64,000 bases of DNA from contig NZ_FNVU01000009.1 in the NCBI RefSeq assembly GCF_900107965.1, forward strand, positions 293,938 through 357,937. The letters run 5' to 3'. Positions 44,457 to 53,094 of this stretch are shown in pieces; the first letter of the stretch is position 1; the number at the start of each line of letters is the position of its first letter. Position numbers and translations under genes: made by a program. Below the pieces are notes generated by a model. That model was not told the origin of the DNA. It was given only the letters and a program-made list of their open reading frames with translations, and did not search any database. The stretch comes from Actinacidiphila yanglinensis (GTDB lineage: Bacteria; Actinomycetota; Actinomycetes; Streptomycetales; Streptomycetaceae).

Positions 44457-44805
44457 CGCGCACTCCTTAGCGTCGCGTGGTCCGGAAACGCCGAACGCGG
44501 CCTGTTCCTCGCGTCACGGCGCCCGGCTGGATGTCCTCGTCTTTCGGGCGGTGCGGACGCGGTGGCGCCTGATGCCGGTGCCGGAAGCGTGGCCGAGTCG
44601 GCGACTGGTTCCGGGACGGGCCGGGGGGCCAGGTACTTCCCCGACAGCCTGTTCGTCCCGGTCAGCGTATGCCGACGCCGAGCGCGCCACCAGCCGGTTT
44701 CACCCTGCCCTCGGCCACCCGGGTGGGCCGCTCACCCGTGCGCCACCCTGCTCAGGGGCGACACCCCGCGGGTTCTCCCGCCGGTTCCGGTTGTTACCGT
44801 TTGCC
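44457..44805. other. Intergenic region between a small gene and an MFS gene
   Basis: About 350 bp without a convincing gene. The only patch of note is TTGTTACCGTTTGCC at 44,791-44,805, AT-richer than its surroundings and directly before the MFS start. TACCGT (44,795-44,800) could be a -10 for a leaderless message. Confidence 0.35.
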
Positions 44806-46152
44806 GTGCTCAACAGTGAAGAAGACAGCCGCGACGTTCCTGGGCCGTCCGGGGCGGCGCCCGGGCCCGGCATAGCCGTCGCTCCCGTCGTGGAGCCCGT
44901 CAAGCGCCGATCGAGGCTGCTCGCGGACATCTCCCCGCTCCGGGAGCACGCCGACTTCCGGCGCCTGTGGTTCGGCAACACCGTCTCCTACATCGGCCAG
45001 CAGATGACCGCGATGGCAGTGGCCCTCCAGGTCTACGCGATCACCGGCTCCAGCTTCTACGTGGGCCTGGTCGGGCTGTGCTCGCTGGTCCCGCTGATCG
45101 TCTTCGGCCTGTACGGCGGGGCGGTCGCCGACGCGGTCGACCGGCGCCGGCTCGGGCTGGTCACCGCGAGCGGCGCGACCGTGCTGTCCGCCGCGCTCGC
45201 CGTCGCCGCCATCGTCCACGTGCACAAGGTGTGGCCGCTCTACGTGATCGTCGCCCTCCAGGCCGTGTGCTTCGCGATGAACTCGCCGGCCCGCTCGTCC
45301 ATGATCCCCCGGCTGCTGCCGCCCGAGCGGCTGCCCGCCGCCAACGCGCTCGCCTCCCTCGCCGGCGGGGTCGGGCAGATGGCCGGGCCGATGCTCGGCG
45401 GCGTCTTCGTCGGGTTCTGGGGCTACCAGGCCGCCTACCTCATCGACGTCGCCGCCTTCACCGCCTCCCTCTACGCGATGTGGCGGCTGCCCGCGATGCT
45501 GCCGGGGGAGCCGGGCGCGAACGCGGCCGCGGTGCGCCGGCGGCCGTCGGTCGTCGAGGGGCTGCGCTACCTCGCCGCCCGGCCCAACCTCCGGACGACG
45601 TTCGTCTCCGACCTCGCCGCCATGGTGCTGGCGCAGCCGCGCGTGCTCTTCCCGGCGATCGCCGGCCTGTGGTTCGGCGGGGACACCCGCACGGTCGGGC
45701 TGCTCGCCGCCGCGCCCGCGGCCGGGGCGCTGCTCGGCAGCGTCTTCTCCGGCTGGCTCGGCCGGGTCAACCGGCAGGGGTTCGCGGTCCTGGTCGCCGT
45801 CGGCTCGTGGGGCGCGGCCGTCGCCGTCTTCGGCCTGACCCGCAACCTCCTGCTCGGCCTGTTCTTCCTCGCGCTCGCGGGCTGCGCCGACACCGTGTCC
45901 ATGGTGTTCCGCAACACCATGCTCCAGTCCGCCGCGCCGGACGACATGCGCGGCCGGCTCCAGGGCGTCTTCCTCGTCGTCGTGGTCGGCGGCCCCCGCC
46001 TCGGCGACTTCCTCGCGGGCTCCGCGTCGGACCTGTTCACTCCGGCCGCGGCGGTGGTCGGCGGCGGCCTCGCCTGCATCCTGGCCATCACGCTGATCGG
46101 GCTGTTCCAGCGCGGCTTCATCCACTACGACGCCCGCGACCCGATCGCGTAG
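44806..46152 (+). CDS. MFS exporter, EntS-like
   Basis: A 448-residue protein with about 12 membrane segments. FRRLWFGNTVSYIGQQMTAM, the motif A-like GGAVADAVDRRRLGLVTASG and SMVFRNTMLQSAAPDDMRGR resemble the EntS/MFS_3 group, which includes enterobactin and other siderophore exporters. GTG 44,806 is the best available start but lacks a ribosome-binding site; leaderless translation would fit a TACCGT seen 6 nt upstream. No siderophore biosynthesis gene is nearby, so the substrate is open. Confidence 0.78.
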   Translation: MLNSEEDSRDVPGPSGAAPGPGIAVAPVVEPVKRRSRLLADISPLREHADFRRLWFGNTVSYIGQQMTAMAVALQVYAITGSSFYVGLVGLCSLVPLIVFGLYGGAVADAVDRRRLGLVTASGATVLSAALAVAAIVHVHKVWPLYVIVALQAVCFAMNSPARSSMIPRLLPPERLPAANALASLAGGVGQMAGPMLGGVFVGFWGYQAAYLIDVAAFTASLYAMWRLPAMLPGEPGANAAAVRRRPSVVEGLRYLAARPNLRTTFVSDLAAMVLAQPRVLFPAIAGLWFGGDTRTVGLLAAAPAAGALLGSVFSGWLGRVNRQGFAVLVAVGSWGAAVAVFGLTRNLLLGLFFLALAGCADTVSMVFRNTMLQSAAPDDMRGRLQGVFLVVVVGGPRLGDFLAGSASDLFTPAAAVVGGGLACILAITLIGLFQRGFIHYDARDPIA

Positions 46153-46176
46153 CGCGACCCCGGGTGCCGGCGCGGC

Positions 46177-46797
46177 TCAGGGGAGCGGCAGGGCGGTGAG
46201 GGCGGCCGCCTGGGAGGCGAGCGAGGAGTCGAGGGCGGTGGCGGCCTCCGCGAGGGTGGCCAGGTCGGCGGGGAAGTGGCCGCTCGGGTGCGGCGGCAGG
46301 CCGACGCGCGGGTAGGCACGCGTGAGGAGGGCGTGCGCCGTCGCCGGGTCGCCGCGGTGCAGGGCCTTCACCGCGGCGACGCCGTTGGCGAGCGCGCTGG
46401 CGGCCGGCCGCCAGGGATGGCGGACGGCCGGGGCGGAGGGCGCGGCCCCGGGCTCGGCGCGCACGTCGAGGTCGAGCCGCCAGAAGGGCGGCAGCCCTTC
46501 GAAGGCCACGAACAGCAGGCGGTGCCCGGGGGTTTCGGCGCTTTCCGGGTCGCCGCGCAGCGACATCACCGGGCGCACCCGGGCGAGCACCTCGCCGGCC
46601 CGGTCCACGCAGCCGCCGAAGCGGTCGTCCGGCACCGTCCAGGCGATGTCGATGTCGCTGTAGGGGTCGGCGGTGCCGCGGGCGAGCGATCCGCGCAGGT
46701 CCGTCCCGGAGCCCGGGCAGGCCCGGGCCAGCACCTCCATGACGTGGCCGGCGAGCGCCGCCCGGACCACCGGGTCGAGCCCCGGCACCGCGGTCAC
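46177..46797 (-). CDS. Nucleotidyltransferase domain protein
   Basis: A 206-residue protein. DLRGSLARGTADPYSDIDIA near residues 33-52 is the polymerase-beta nucleotidyltransferase motif (GS...SDID), with a third acidic residue likely in WRLDLDVRAEP. The C-terminal half is helical (ALANGVAAVKALHRGDPATA), like the substrate-binding region of aminoglycoside-type or MNT-like transferases. GTG 46,797 overlaps the stop of the YchJ-like gene (GTGA), so translation is coupled. The substrate is unknown. Confidence 0.75.
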   Translation of the reverse strand: MTAVPGLDPVVRAALAGHVMEVLARACPGSGTDLRGSLARGTADPYSDIDIAWTVPDDRFGGCVDRAGEVLARVRPVMSLRGDPESAETPGHRLLFVAFEGLPPFWRLDLDVRAEPGAAPSAPAVRHPWRPAASALANGVAAVKALHRGDPATAHALLTRAYPRVGLPPHPSGHFPADLATLAEAATALDSSLASQAAALTALPLP

Positions 46798-47240
46798 GCG
46801 CGCGCGTCCAGGTAGACCCACAGTCCGCCCTCGCGGACGAAGCGGCTGTTCGCCCGCTGCTCGCCGTCCTGCCCGCGCAGCCGGTAGCGGGCCCGGAAGT
46901 CGACGGTGCCCTCGGTGTGGAAGGCACTGCCCGCCGTGGTGCCGAGGATGTCGAGGCCGGTCCAGCGCATCCCGGGGTCGAGGTCGACGCCGGGCGGCCG
47001 GCTCGCCGCCGCCCAGGTGCGCAGCAGATACGGGGCGTCGCCGACGGCGAAGGCGCTGTAGCGCGACCGCATCAGCCGCTCGGCGGTCGGTGCGGGCGCC
47101 CGCCCGGCGTGCAGGGCGCCGCAGCAGTCGCCGTACGTCGCCGGCAGCCCGCAGGGGCAGGCGGCGGACGCCGGGAGGGCGACGGGATCGGGGCGGGGGG
47201 CGCGGGCTGCGCGGGTGGGACGGGTGGCACGTGGCGGCAT
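46794..47240 (-). CDS. YchJ-like (UPF0225) protein with SEC-C motif
   Basis: A 148-residue protein. The zinc-binding SEC-C-type motif is ACPCGLPATYGDCCGALH (four Cys, about residues 27-41). It is followed by the YchJ core AERLMRSRYSAFAVGDAPYL, an NTF2-like fold with SRFVREGGLWVYLD at the end. Its role is unknown; relatives are widespread and small. It overlaps the downstream nucleotidyltransferase gene by 4 nt in a two-gene operon. The N-terminal 20 residues are Arg/Pro/Ala-rich. Confidence 0.82.
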   Translation of the reverse strand: MPPRATRPTRAARAPRPDPVALPASAACPCGLPATYGDCCGALHAGRAPAPTAERLMRSRYSAFAVGDAPYLLRTWAAASRPPGVDLDPGMRWTGLDILGTTAGSAFHTEGTVDFRARYRLRGQDGEQRANSRFVREGGLWVYLDARA

Positions 47241-47427
47241 CCCCCGATTGTGCCGCAGCCCGTGCCGCGGCCGGTACGGCGGCGGAGGCGCGCGGGATCA
47301 CCCGGGCAGCCCGCACCCGTTCGGCGCAGCACGGGGTTTTGTCCGGCGTGCAGCGGAAATGCGCTGACCATGGCCCGCCGCGCTCGCGGACCGCCTGCCC
47401 GCCCGGTCCCTCCGAGAGGACTTCACC

Positions 47428-47805
47428 GTGAGTACCGCGCAAGAACAACCCGACCCCGCCGCGCAGGTCGCCGTCGTGCTGGACGGCTGCGCCAGGGAGG
47501 ACGCGGTCGTCGTGCTGGCCGCGCTCCAGTCCAGCTTCCCGTCCGACCGTGCCGTGGACGACGAGCCCGTGGAGGCCGAGGGCGGGCAGCCCACCGTCTG
47601 GACCGCCACGTTCGACGTCTCGCGCACCCTGGGCCTGGCCGGCCCGGCCAAGCTCTCCCAGCCCGTCACCGTCACCGCGCAGGGCGGCTACCGCGCGGTG
47701 GACCGGCTCCGCGAGGGCCTCGCGGAGGCGTTCGCCGTCCGTGTCGTCGGCACCGCCGCGGGCGACCAGGAGCAGGAGGCCCGGCTGCGGCTGGAGAACC
47801 AGTAG
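47428..47805 (+). CDS. Conserved hypothetical small protein
   Basis: A 125-residue protein. The central part reads VAVVLDGCAREDAVVVLAAL and TFDVSRTLGLAGPAKLSQPV, then YRAVDRLREGLAEAFAVRVV, compatible with a compact alpha/beta fold. It has no signal peptide or membrane segment. GTG 47,428 has GAGAGGA upstream. It is divergent from the YchJ-like gene and is followed by the MITE-like element. I do not recognise the family. Confidence 0.65.
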   Translation: MSTAQEQPDPAAQVAVVLDGCAREDAVVVLAALQSSFPSDRAVDDEPVEAEGGQPTVWTATFDVSRTLGLAGPAKLSQPVTVTAQGGYRAVDRLREGLAEAFAVRVVGTAAGDQEQEARLRLENQ

Positions 47806-47976
47806 AACCGGGAGAACCAGGGGGGAAGGGCCGCCGGGCGGCGCCCGTCGCGGAAGGCCCGGCCGGGCGCGGGGCGAGGACGCCCACCCGCGCGCCGCGG
47901 GTGGGCGCTGCGCCGCAGGCCGCCGGCTGGTGACCGCGAGCAGGATGAGCCGCCGGTGCGGCCCGCTCGGGCCCTC

Positions 47977-48164
47977 GGGTCTGTCGTGTGGATCTCCGTG
48001 GATGAAGGAGCGGGGTCCGGTGCGTGCAGATGCGAGGCGGAGGAGGGAGTCGACGCGGGGGGCCTTCCCACGCCGCGGGCTGTGGGGGAGTCGGTGACCG
48101 ACGAGAACGCAGCAGATGTGCGTGCGGGGCCCCGCGACGCCGCGGAGATCCACACGACAGGCCC
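47977..48164. mobile_element. 188-bp MITE-like element with 22-bp terminal inverted repeats
   Basis: The ends 47,977-47,998 (GGGTCTGTCGTGTGGATCTC and two more bases) and 48,143-48,164 are inverted repeats matching at 21 of 22 positions. The 144-bp interior is non-coding and contains further GC-rich symmetric stretches. There is no transposase, so if mobile it would need one elsewhere. The right end runs to the stop codon of the DNA ligase gene and shares one base with it. No target-site duplication is evident. Confidence 0.6.
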
Positions 48165-49711
48165 TAACCGCCGGTGTGGACGGCGCGGACCGACTCCACC
48201 GTGTCGGCCTGGTCGGGGGTCTTGTCCTCGCGGTAGCGCAGCACCCGGGCGAAGCGCAGCGTCATCCCGGCCGGATAGCGCGGCGAGGTCTGCACCCCGT
48301 CGTAGGCGATCTCCACCACCAGCTCGGGCCGTACGGTCACCACGTGGCCGTCGTCGCTGACCGCGCGCGCCAGCAACTGCTCGGTCTGCCAGTCGAGCAG
48401 CGCGTCGGTGAGGCCCTTGAAGGTCTTGCCGAGCATCACGAAGGAGCCGTCGTCCGCCCGCGCGCCCAGGTGCAGGTTCGACAGCTTCCCGGTGCGCCGG
48501 CCGTGGCCCCACTCGACGGCGAGGACCACCAGATCCAGGGTGTGCACCGGCTTGACCTTCAGCCACGACGCGCCCCGCCGCCCCGCCGCGTACGGACTGC
48601 CCGTGCTCTTGACGACGACGCCCTCGTGGCCGCGGGCCAGCGTCGCCGCGAAGAAGTTCTCCGCCGTCCGCATCTCCTGCTCGTCGCCCGGATCGGCCAC
48701 CAGCACGCCGCGCACCCGCAGTTCGGCCGGGACGAGCGCGGCCAGCGAGGCGTGCCGCTCGGCGTACGGCAGGTCGAGCAGGTCGCGGCCGTCCACCGAC
48801 AGCACGTCGAAGAAGACCGGGTGCACCGGCAGCGCGGCGGCGGCCGTCGCCACGTCGACCCGGGAGCCGACCCGGCCGGCGGTCTCCTGGAACGGCCGGG
48901 GCCGCCCGTCGGCGTCCAGCGCCAGCACCTCGCCGTCCAGCACGAACCGCTCCGCGGGCAGCGCCGAGACGACCGCCACGATCTCCGGGAGACGGGCGGT
49001 GACGTCCTCCAGGGTGCGGGTGAAGATCCGCACCTGCTCGCCGTCGCGGTGCACCTGCACCCTGATCCCGTCGAGCTTCTCCTCGACCGCGCACGCGCCG
49101 AGCCGGACCACCGCCTCCTCGACGCTCTTGGCCGCGCCGGCCAGCATCGGCAGCAGCGGGCGGCCCACGGTCAGCGCGAACCCGGCCAGCGCCTGCGGTC
49201 CCCGGTCGAGCAGCGCCTGCGCCACCGGTTCCAGCGCCCCCGCGAGCATCACCGCGCGCCGTACGTCGGCCGGCCTCGCACCCGTCGCCGCCGCCAGCCC
49301 CTCGACCGCCGCCGCGTCCAGGGCGCCCTGCCGCACCTCGCCGGTGAGCAGCCCCAGCAGGTACTCCTGCTCCGGCGCGGTGGCCGCGCCGAACAGATCC
49401 TGGAGCAGCGCCCGCCGCCCGGCCTGAGCGCCCTGGCCCGACACCGCGCCGACCTCGGTCAGCGCCGCGTCCACCGCGCGCACCGTCAGCGACGGCTCGG
49501 CGGCCGGCTCCGCCCGGTCGCGCAGCGCCGCCCAGCCGATGCCCAGCCGGCCCTGCGGCAGCCGCCCCGCCAGGTAGGCGATGGCGATCGGCGCGTCCTG
49601 CGGCTGCGGCTGCGCGGCGCGGAAGAACTCGGCGAGCAGCTCCGTCTTGCGGGACCGCGCGGACGTCCGCGCCACCTCCCTGGAGACCCTGGCCACCTCG
49701 GCGAAGAGCAT
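48164..49711 (-). CDS. ATP-dependent DNA ligase (LigB-type)
   Basis: A 515-residue ligase. The N-terminal helical DNA-binding region (about 1-195) precedes the adenylation domain with motif I CAVEEKLDGIRVQVHRDG (active-site Lys near 212), motif III FVLDGEVLALD, motif IV GHEGVVVKS and motif V SWLKVKPVHTLDLVVLAVEW. The OB-fold C-terminus follows (GKLSNLHLGARADDGSFVML, PELVVEIAYDGVQTSPRYPA). It seals nicks in repair. The TAG stop abuts the MITE-like element. The ATG has only a weak GGAA site. It is divergent from alkB, suggesting a repair pair. Confidence 0.92.
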   Translation of the reverse strand: MLFAEVARVSREVARTSARSRKTELLAEFFRAAQPQPQDAPIAIAYLAGRLPQGRLGIGWAALRDRAEPAAEPSLTVRAVDAALTEVGAVSGQGAQAGRRALLQDLFGAATAPEQEYLLGLLTGEVRQGALDAAAVEGLAAATGARPADVRRAVMLAGALEPVAQALLDRGPQALAGFALTVGRPLLPMLAGAAKSVEEAVVRLGACAVEEKLDGIRVQVHRDGEQVRIFTRTLEDVTARLPEIVAVVSALPAERFVLDGEVLALDADGRPRPFQETAGRVGSRVDVATAAAALPVHPVFFDVLSVDGRDLLDLPYAERHASLAALVPAELRVRGVLVADPGDEQEMRTAENFFAATLARGHEGVVVKSTGSPYAAGRRGASWLKVKPVHTLDLVVLAVEWGHGRRTGKLSNLHLGARADDGSFVMLGKTFKGLTDALLDWQTEQLLARAVSDDGHVVTVRPELVVEIAYDGVQTSPRYPAGMTLRFARVLRYREDKTPDQADTVESVRAVHTGG

Positions 49712-49767
49712 GGTTCCATCGTGCGCCGACGAGCCGCCGCGCGCTCCCGCACGGGCGTGACCGGTTT

Positions 49768-49787
49768 CATTCGAATGGGCGTACGAA
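49768..49787. promoter_or_regulatory. Inverted repeat between divergent ligase and alkB genes
   Basis: ATTCG (49,768-49,772) and CGAAT (49,783-49,787) are reverse complements with a 10-nt centre, in a 95-bp divergent intergenic region. It could be the operator of a shared regulator. It does not match the actinobacterial LexA box. A GGTTACGCT just downstream could be a -10 for alkB, which lacks a clear ribosome-binding site. Confidence 0.3.
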
Positions 49788-49806
49788 TCTCGGTTACGCT
49801 GGCGGT

Positions 49807-50430
49807 ATGCACCACCAGCAGGCGTCCCTCTTCGACACGGCCGCGCCCGGCCTGGGCGACCTCGCCGCCGCGCGCCGGACCCGGCTCGGCGCCGGCGCCT
49901 GGATCGACACCTTCCCCGGCTGGCTCACCGGTGCGGACGACCTCTTCGCCCGCCTGGCCGCCGAGGTCCCCTGGCGCGGCGAGCGTCGGCAGATGTACGA
50001 CAACGTGGTCGCCGTACCCCGCCTCCTCGCGCACTACGGCGACGGCGACCCGCTGCCCGACCCGATCCTCGAGCACGCCCGCGCCGCGCTCACCGGGCAC
50101 TACGCCGAGGAACTCGGCGAGCCGTTCACCACCGCCGGGCTCTGCTACTACCGCGACGGGCGGGACAGCGTCGCCTGGCACGGCGACCGCACGGGGCGGG
50201 GCAGCGACAAGGACACGCTCGTCGCGATCGTCTCCCTCGGCGCGCCCCGGCCCCTGCTGCTGCGCCCGCGCGGCGGTGGTCCCGCGACGGTGCGCCGGCC
50301 GCTCGGGCACGGCGACCTCATCGTCATGGGCGGGTCCTGCCAGCGGACCTGGGACCACGCGATCCCCAAGACCCGTTCGGTGGTCGGCGGCCGGATCAGC
50401 GTGCAGTTCCGGCCGCACGGAGTGCGTTGA
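49807..50430 (+). CDS. alkB: AlkB family 2-oxoglutarate/Fe(II) dioxygenase
   Basis: A 207-residue DNA or RNA demethylase. The iron ligands are His125 and Asp127 (WHGDRTG) and His184 (TWDHAIPK). The oxoglutarate-binding arginines are in GGRISVQFRPH (Arg196, Arg202), and the family Asn/Tyr region is GLCYYRDGRDSVAWHGD. It oxidatively removes methyl groups from 1-methyladenine and 3-methylcytosine. It complements the Ada/AlkA protein at 3-4.4 kb. It is divergent from the DNA ligase, so the two may be co-induced. No strong ribosome-binding site is seen before the ATG. Confidence 0.9.
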   Translation: MHHQQASLFDTAAPGLGDLAAARRTRLGAGAWIDTFPGWLTGADDLFARLAAEVPWRGERRQMYDNVVAVPRLLAHYGDGDPLPDPILEHARAALTGHYAEELGEPFTTAGLCYYRDGRDSVAWHGDRTGRGSDKDTLVAIVSLGAPRPLLLRPRGGGPATVRRPLGHGDLIVMGGSCQRTWDHAIPKTRSVVGGRISVQFRPHGVR

Positions 50431-50446
50431 TCCCGCGGCCGGCGTG

Positions 50447-51922
50447 CTATCTGCGGTCCGGCGCCGTCGAACCCGTGGAGCCGAGGATGTCGACGAGGGC
50501 GACCACCAGGGCCAGTGCGGCGAGCCCGGTCGAGGTGAGGACGCCCAGCTGGAACCCGCCGGACCAGTCGGCGTGGTGGGCGTCGACCCGGGAGAAGAAC
50601 ACGGACCCGACGGCCGCGATCCCGGCGGCCGAGCCGATCCGCTGCGCGGTCTGGAGCACCCCGCCCGCGCTGCCGGCGCGCGCCACGGGCACCTCGGAGA
50701 GCGTGAGTGTCTGGTTGGGCGCGATCACCAGCCCGCTGCCGAGCCCGGCGAACAGCAGCGGCCCCGCCGTGACCCAGCCGATGGACCGGCCGGCGTCGAG
50801 ATGGACCGCGAGCGCGGTGCCGAGCAGCCCCACCACCACCATGACGAGGCCGAACGCCACCAGCGGCCGGCCGATCCTGGTCACGATCCGCCCGCCCACG
50901 GCCGCCGCCGCCCCCGATCCCAGCGCGAACGGCATGATCGACAGGCCCGCCTCCAGCGCTGTGTAGTGCAGCCCGTTCTGCAGGTACAGCGTCAGGATGA
51001 AGAAGATCGCGGTGAACCCGGCGAAGTACAGCAGCGACAGCAGCACCCCGAGCCCGTAGGAGCGCTGCCGGAACAGGCCCAGGGCCACCAGCGGCTCCCG
51101 GCCGCGTGCCGCGTAGCGCCGCTCCCACTCGACGAACAGCGCGAGGATCAGCAGCGACGCGGGCACCAGCAGCCACTTCAGCGGGGTGCTCCACTGGTCC
51201 TCCTCCACGAACGGCAGCAGCAGCACCACGGTGCCGATCCCGAGCAGCAGCACCCCGACCGGGTCGAGGTCGCCGTGCGGGCGCCCCCGCGGGTCGGGAC
51301 CGTCGCGGCGCGGCGGCCCGGGCAGCAGGCGGTGCGCCACCGGGAGGGCGGCCAGGCCGATCGGCAGGTTGACGAAGAACACCCAGCGCCAGCCCTCCTG
51401 GGTGCCGAACGCCTGGATCAGCAGGCCGCCCAGCAGCGGGCCGACCGCGGTGGACACCCCGATCGTGGCGCCCATCAGGCCGAACGCCCGCCCCCGCTCG
51501 GCGCCTTGGAACATCTGCTGGATGAACCCCGACACCTGCGGCACCAGGATGCCGCCCGCCGCGCCCTGGAGCAGGCGCGCGGTGATCAGCCACCCTTCGT
51601 TCTGGGCGGCGCCGGCCAGCGCGCTCGTCACGGTGAACATCGCCAGACCGAGTTGGAACACCGCGCGCCTGCTGTGCACGTCACCGGTCCGCCCGGCCGG
51701 GACCAGCACCAGGCCGAAGGTCAGGGCGTACCCCGACAGCACCCACTGCAGGCCGCTCTGCGACGCGCCGATCCCGGTCCGGATGGACGGCAGCGCCACG
51801 TTCACGATGCTGATGTCCAGCAGCGTCATGAAGCTCGCCGTCAGGCACACCGCGAGTGCCGGCCAGCGCCGGTCCCGTTCCCGCTTCCCCCCGGCCGGTG
51901 CGCGCGTCGGCGCTTCTTCCAC
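50447..51922 (-). CDS. DHA2-type MFS exporter
   Basis: A 491-residue protein with about 14 membrane segments. The first carries TLLDISIVNVALPSIRTGIG, with the DHA-family Asp; motif A is PAGRTGDVHSRRAVFQLG (somewhat divergent) and motif C is LGGLLIQAFGTQEGWRWVFF. GTG 51,922 has AGAGGAG upstream. It ends 16 bp from the convergent alkB gene. No regulator is adjacent. An upstream region of about 500 bp separates it from the stress-type genes. Confidence 0.83.
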   Translation of the reverse strand: MEEAPTRAPAGGKRERDRRWPALAVCLTASFMTLLDISIVNVALPSIRTGIGASQSGLQWVLSGYALTFGLVLVPAGRTGDVHSRRAVFQLGLAMFTVTSALAGAAQNEGWLITARLLQGAAGGILVPQVSGFIQQMFQGAERGRAFGLMGATIGVSTAVGPLLGGLLIQAFGTQEGWRWVFFVNLPIGLAALPVAHRLLPGPPRRDGPDPRGRPHGDLDPVGVLLLGIGTVVLLLPFVEEDQWSTPLKWLLVPASLLILALFVEWERRYAARGREPLVALGLFRQRSYGLGVLLSLLYFAGFTAIFFILTLYLQNGLHYTALEAGLSIMPFALGSGAAAAVGGRIVTRIGRPLVAFGLVMVVVGLLGTALAVHLDAGRSIGWVTAGPLLFAGLGSGLVIAPNQTLTLSEVPVARAGSAGGVLQTAQRIGSAAGIAAVGSVFFSRVDAHHADWSGGFQLGVLTSTGLAALALVVALVDILGSTGSTAPDRR

Positions 51923-52201
51923 GGTGTCCCGCTCCTCTCGGCTCCGCACCGCCCGCCGCCCGCACCCCGCTGCCCGTGCGAGCAGCGTGTACGCGCGGCG
52001 ACCGGTGCTGGTACGCACCCCGTACGACGGCGTTGTGACCGGTGTACCCGGGTCGGTCGCCCCAGGTGGGCGCCCACACGCGCGCGTACCCCGGACGGCG
52101 GTACGTACCGGCCCGGCTTGCGCCCGCCCCCGGTCGTGCCCTCCGCCGCGGTTGGCGAGGGAGGAGCGTCGGAGGGATCGTGGAAGGCGGGTGAAATGCC
52201 C

Positions 52202-52226
52202 GTTTCCGCGTGGGACGGAGGGGTAG
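52202..52226 (+). promoter_or_regulatory. Sigma-B-like stress promoter
   Basis: GTTT (52,202-52,205) and GGGTAG (52,221-52,226) are separated by 15 nt, close to the Streptomyces sigma-B-type form (GNNT, 14-16 nt, GGGTAY). It points at the small frame at 52,270 and the DUF5709 gene. The rest of 51,923-52,201 is GC-rich with no gene seen. Confidence 0.5.
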
Positions 52227-52269
52227 GCGACGTCGCGCAGCGCGGCATCCCGCAACACGAGAGGACGTG

Positions 52270-52425
52270 GTGGACGTGCGAAGCGCGATTCCCGTGGCAC
52301 CCGAGGGCGCCTGCCCGAGTGAGCCGGCCCCGCCCCGGCAGGCACCACCGGCCACCGGCCGCACGCCCGCCCACCTGGACGCGTTCGACGGCGCGGAACC
52401 CGACGAGATGAGCGCACGCACATGA
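52270..52425 (+). CDS. Possible 51-residue peptide coupled to the DUF5709 gene
   Basis: A short frame beginning VDVRSAIPVAPEGACPSEPA and ending EPDEMSART. Its stop overlaps the DUF5709 ATG (ATGA), and GAGAGGAC lies just upstream of the GTG. It is Pro/Ala-rich with one Cys. It may be a leader peptide that couples translation, or it may be fortuitous. An adjacent GTG at 52,267 is equally possible. Confidence 0.3.
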   Translation: MDVRSAIPVAPEGACPSEPAPPRQAPPATGRTPAHLDAFDGAEPDEMSART

Positions 52426-52925
52426 CTCAGCAGGGCGGATTCGACGATCTCGGCCGCGGCGACGACGTGTACCAGCCCGACGAGGGCGGGGACCGCGACA
52501 TCCGGGAGGACACCGGGCCGCTCGAGCCCGAGGACACCCTCGACGACCGCGGCATCGCGGAGGTGCTCGACGAGGGCTACTCGCCGCCGGAGCGCCCGCT
52601 GGCGGTCGAGGACACCGGCACCACGGGCGATGAGCAGCGCGCCGGCGAGTCCCTGGACCGCCGGCTCGCCCGCGAGCGCCCCGACGGGCAGCCGCCGGGT
52701 GGCGACGGGCTCGGCGACGCCTCGGACACCGACGGCGAACTGCTCGACCCGGAGGCGGGCGACCTGCGCTCCGGCCGCCTGGTCGGCCCGGACGAGGGTG
52801 CCCACTCACGCCGGGACGGCGTGACCGGCGAGGACGTCGGCATCGACGGCGGCGCGGCCTCCGCCGAGGAGGCCGCGGTGCACGTGGTGGAGGACGCCGA
52901 CCTGCCCGACGAGGAGGACCGCTAG
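52422..52925 (+). CDS. DUF5709 family acidic protein
   Basis: A 167-residue, strongly acidic, probably disordered protein: DVYQPDEGGDRDIREDTGPL, DDRGIAEVLDEGYSPPERPL and SLDRRLARERPD are typical of the actinomycete DUF5709 family. Members are often in general-stress regulons. Here a sigma-B-like promoter lies about 195 bp upstream. There is no membrane segment or signal peptide. The function is unknown. Confidence 0.78.
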   Translation: MTQQGGFDDLGRGDDVYQPDEGGDRDIREDTGPLEPEDTLDDRGIAEVLDEGYSPPERPLAVEDTGTTGDEQRAGESLDRRLARERPDGQPPGGDGLGDASDTDGELLDPEAGDLRSGRLVGPDEGAHSRRDGVTGEDVGIDGGAASAEEAAVHVVEDADLPDEEDR

Positions 52926-53094
52926 GCCCCACCGGGTACGCGGGATACGCGGGGGCCGCGCAGGTGGCGAGGGGCGGGGACGGCCGGACCGTAGCACCGT
53001 AGGAGGTGCAGGAACCGACGACGCACGGCGCGAAGGGCCGCCGGGATCGGGCAGACCCCGCGGGTCCCGCGAGCACAGACAAGGAGCCGGTGGC

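Noticed and set aside
47977..48164. A complete insertion sequence
   Set aside because: The segment is only 188 bp and encodes no transposase; only a MITE-like reading is tenable.
48116..52411. A 1431-codon open frame on the plus strand
   Set aside because: It crosses the ligase, AlkB and exporter genes in other frames and is low-complexity; no domain was recognised.
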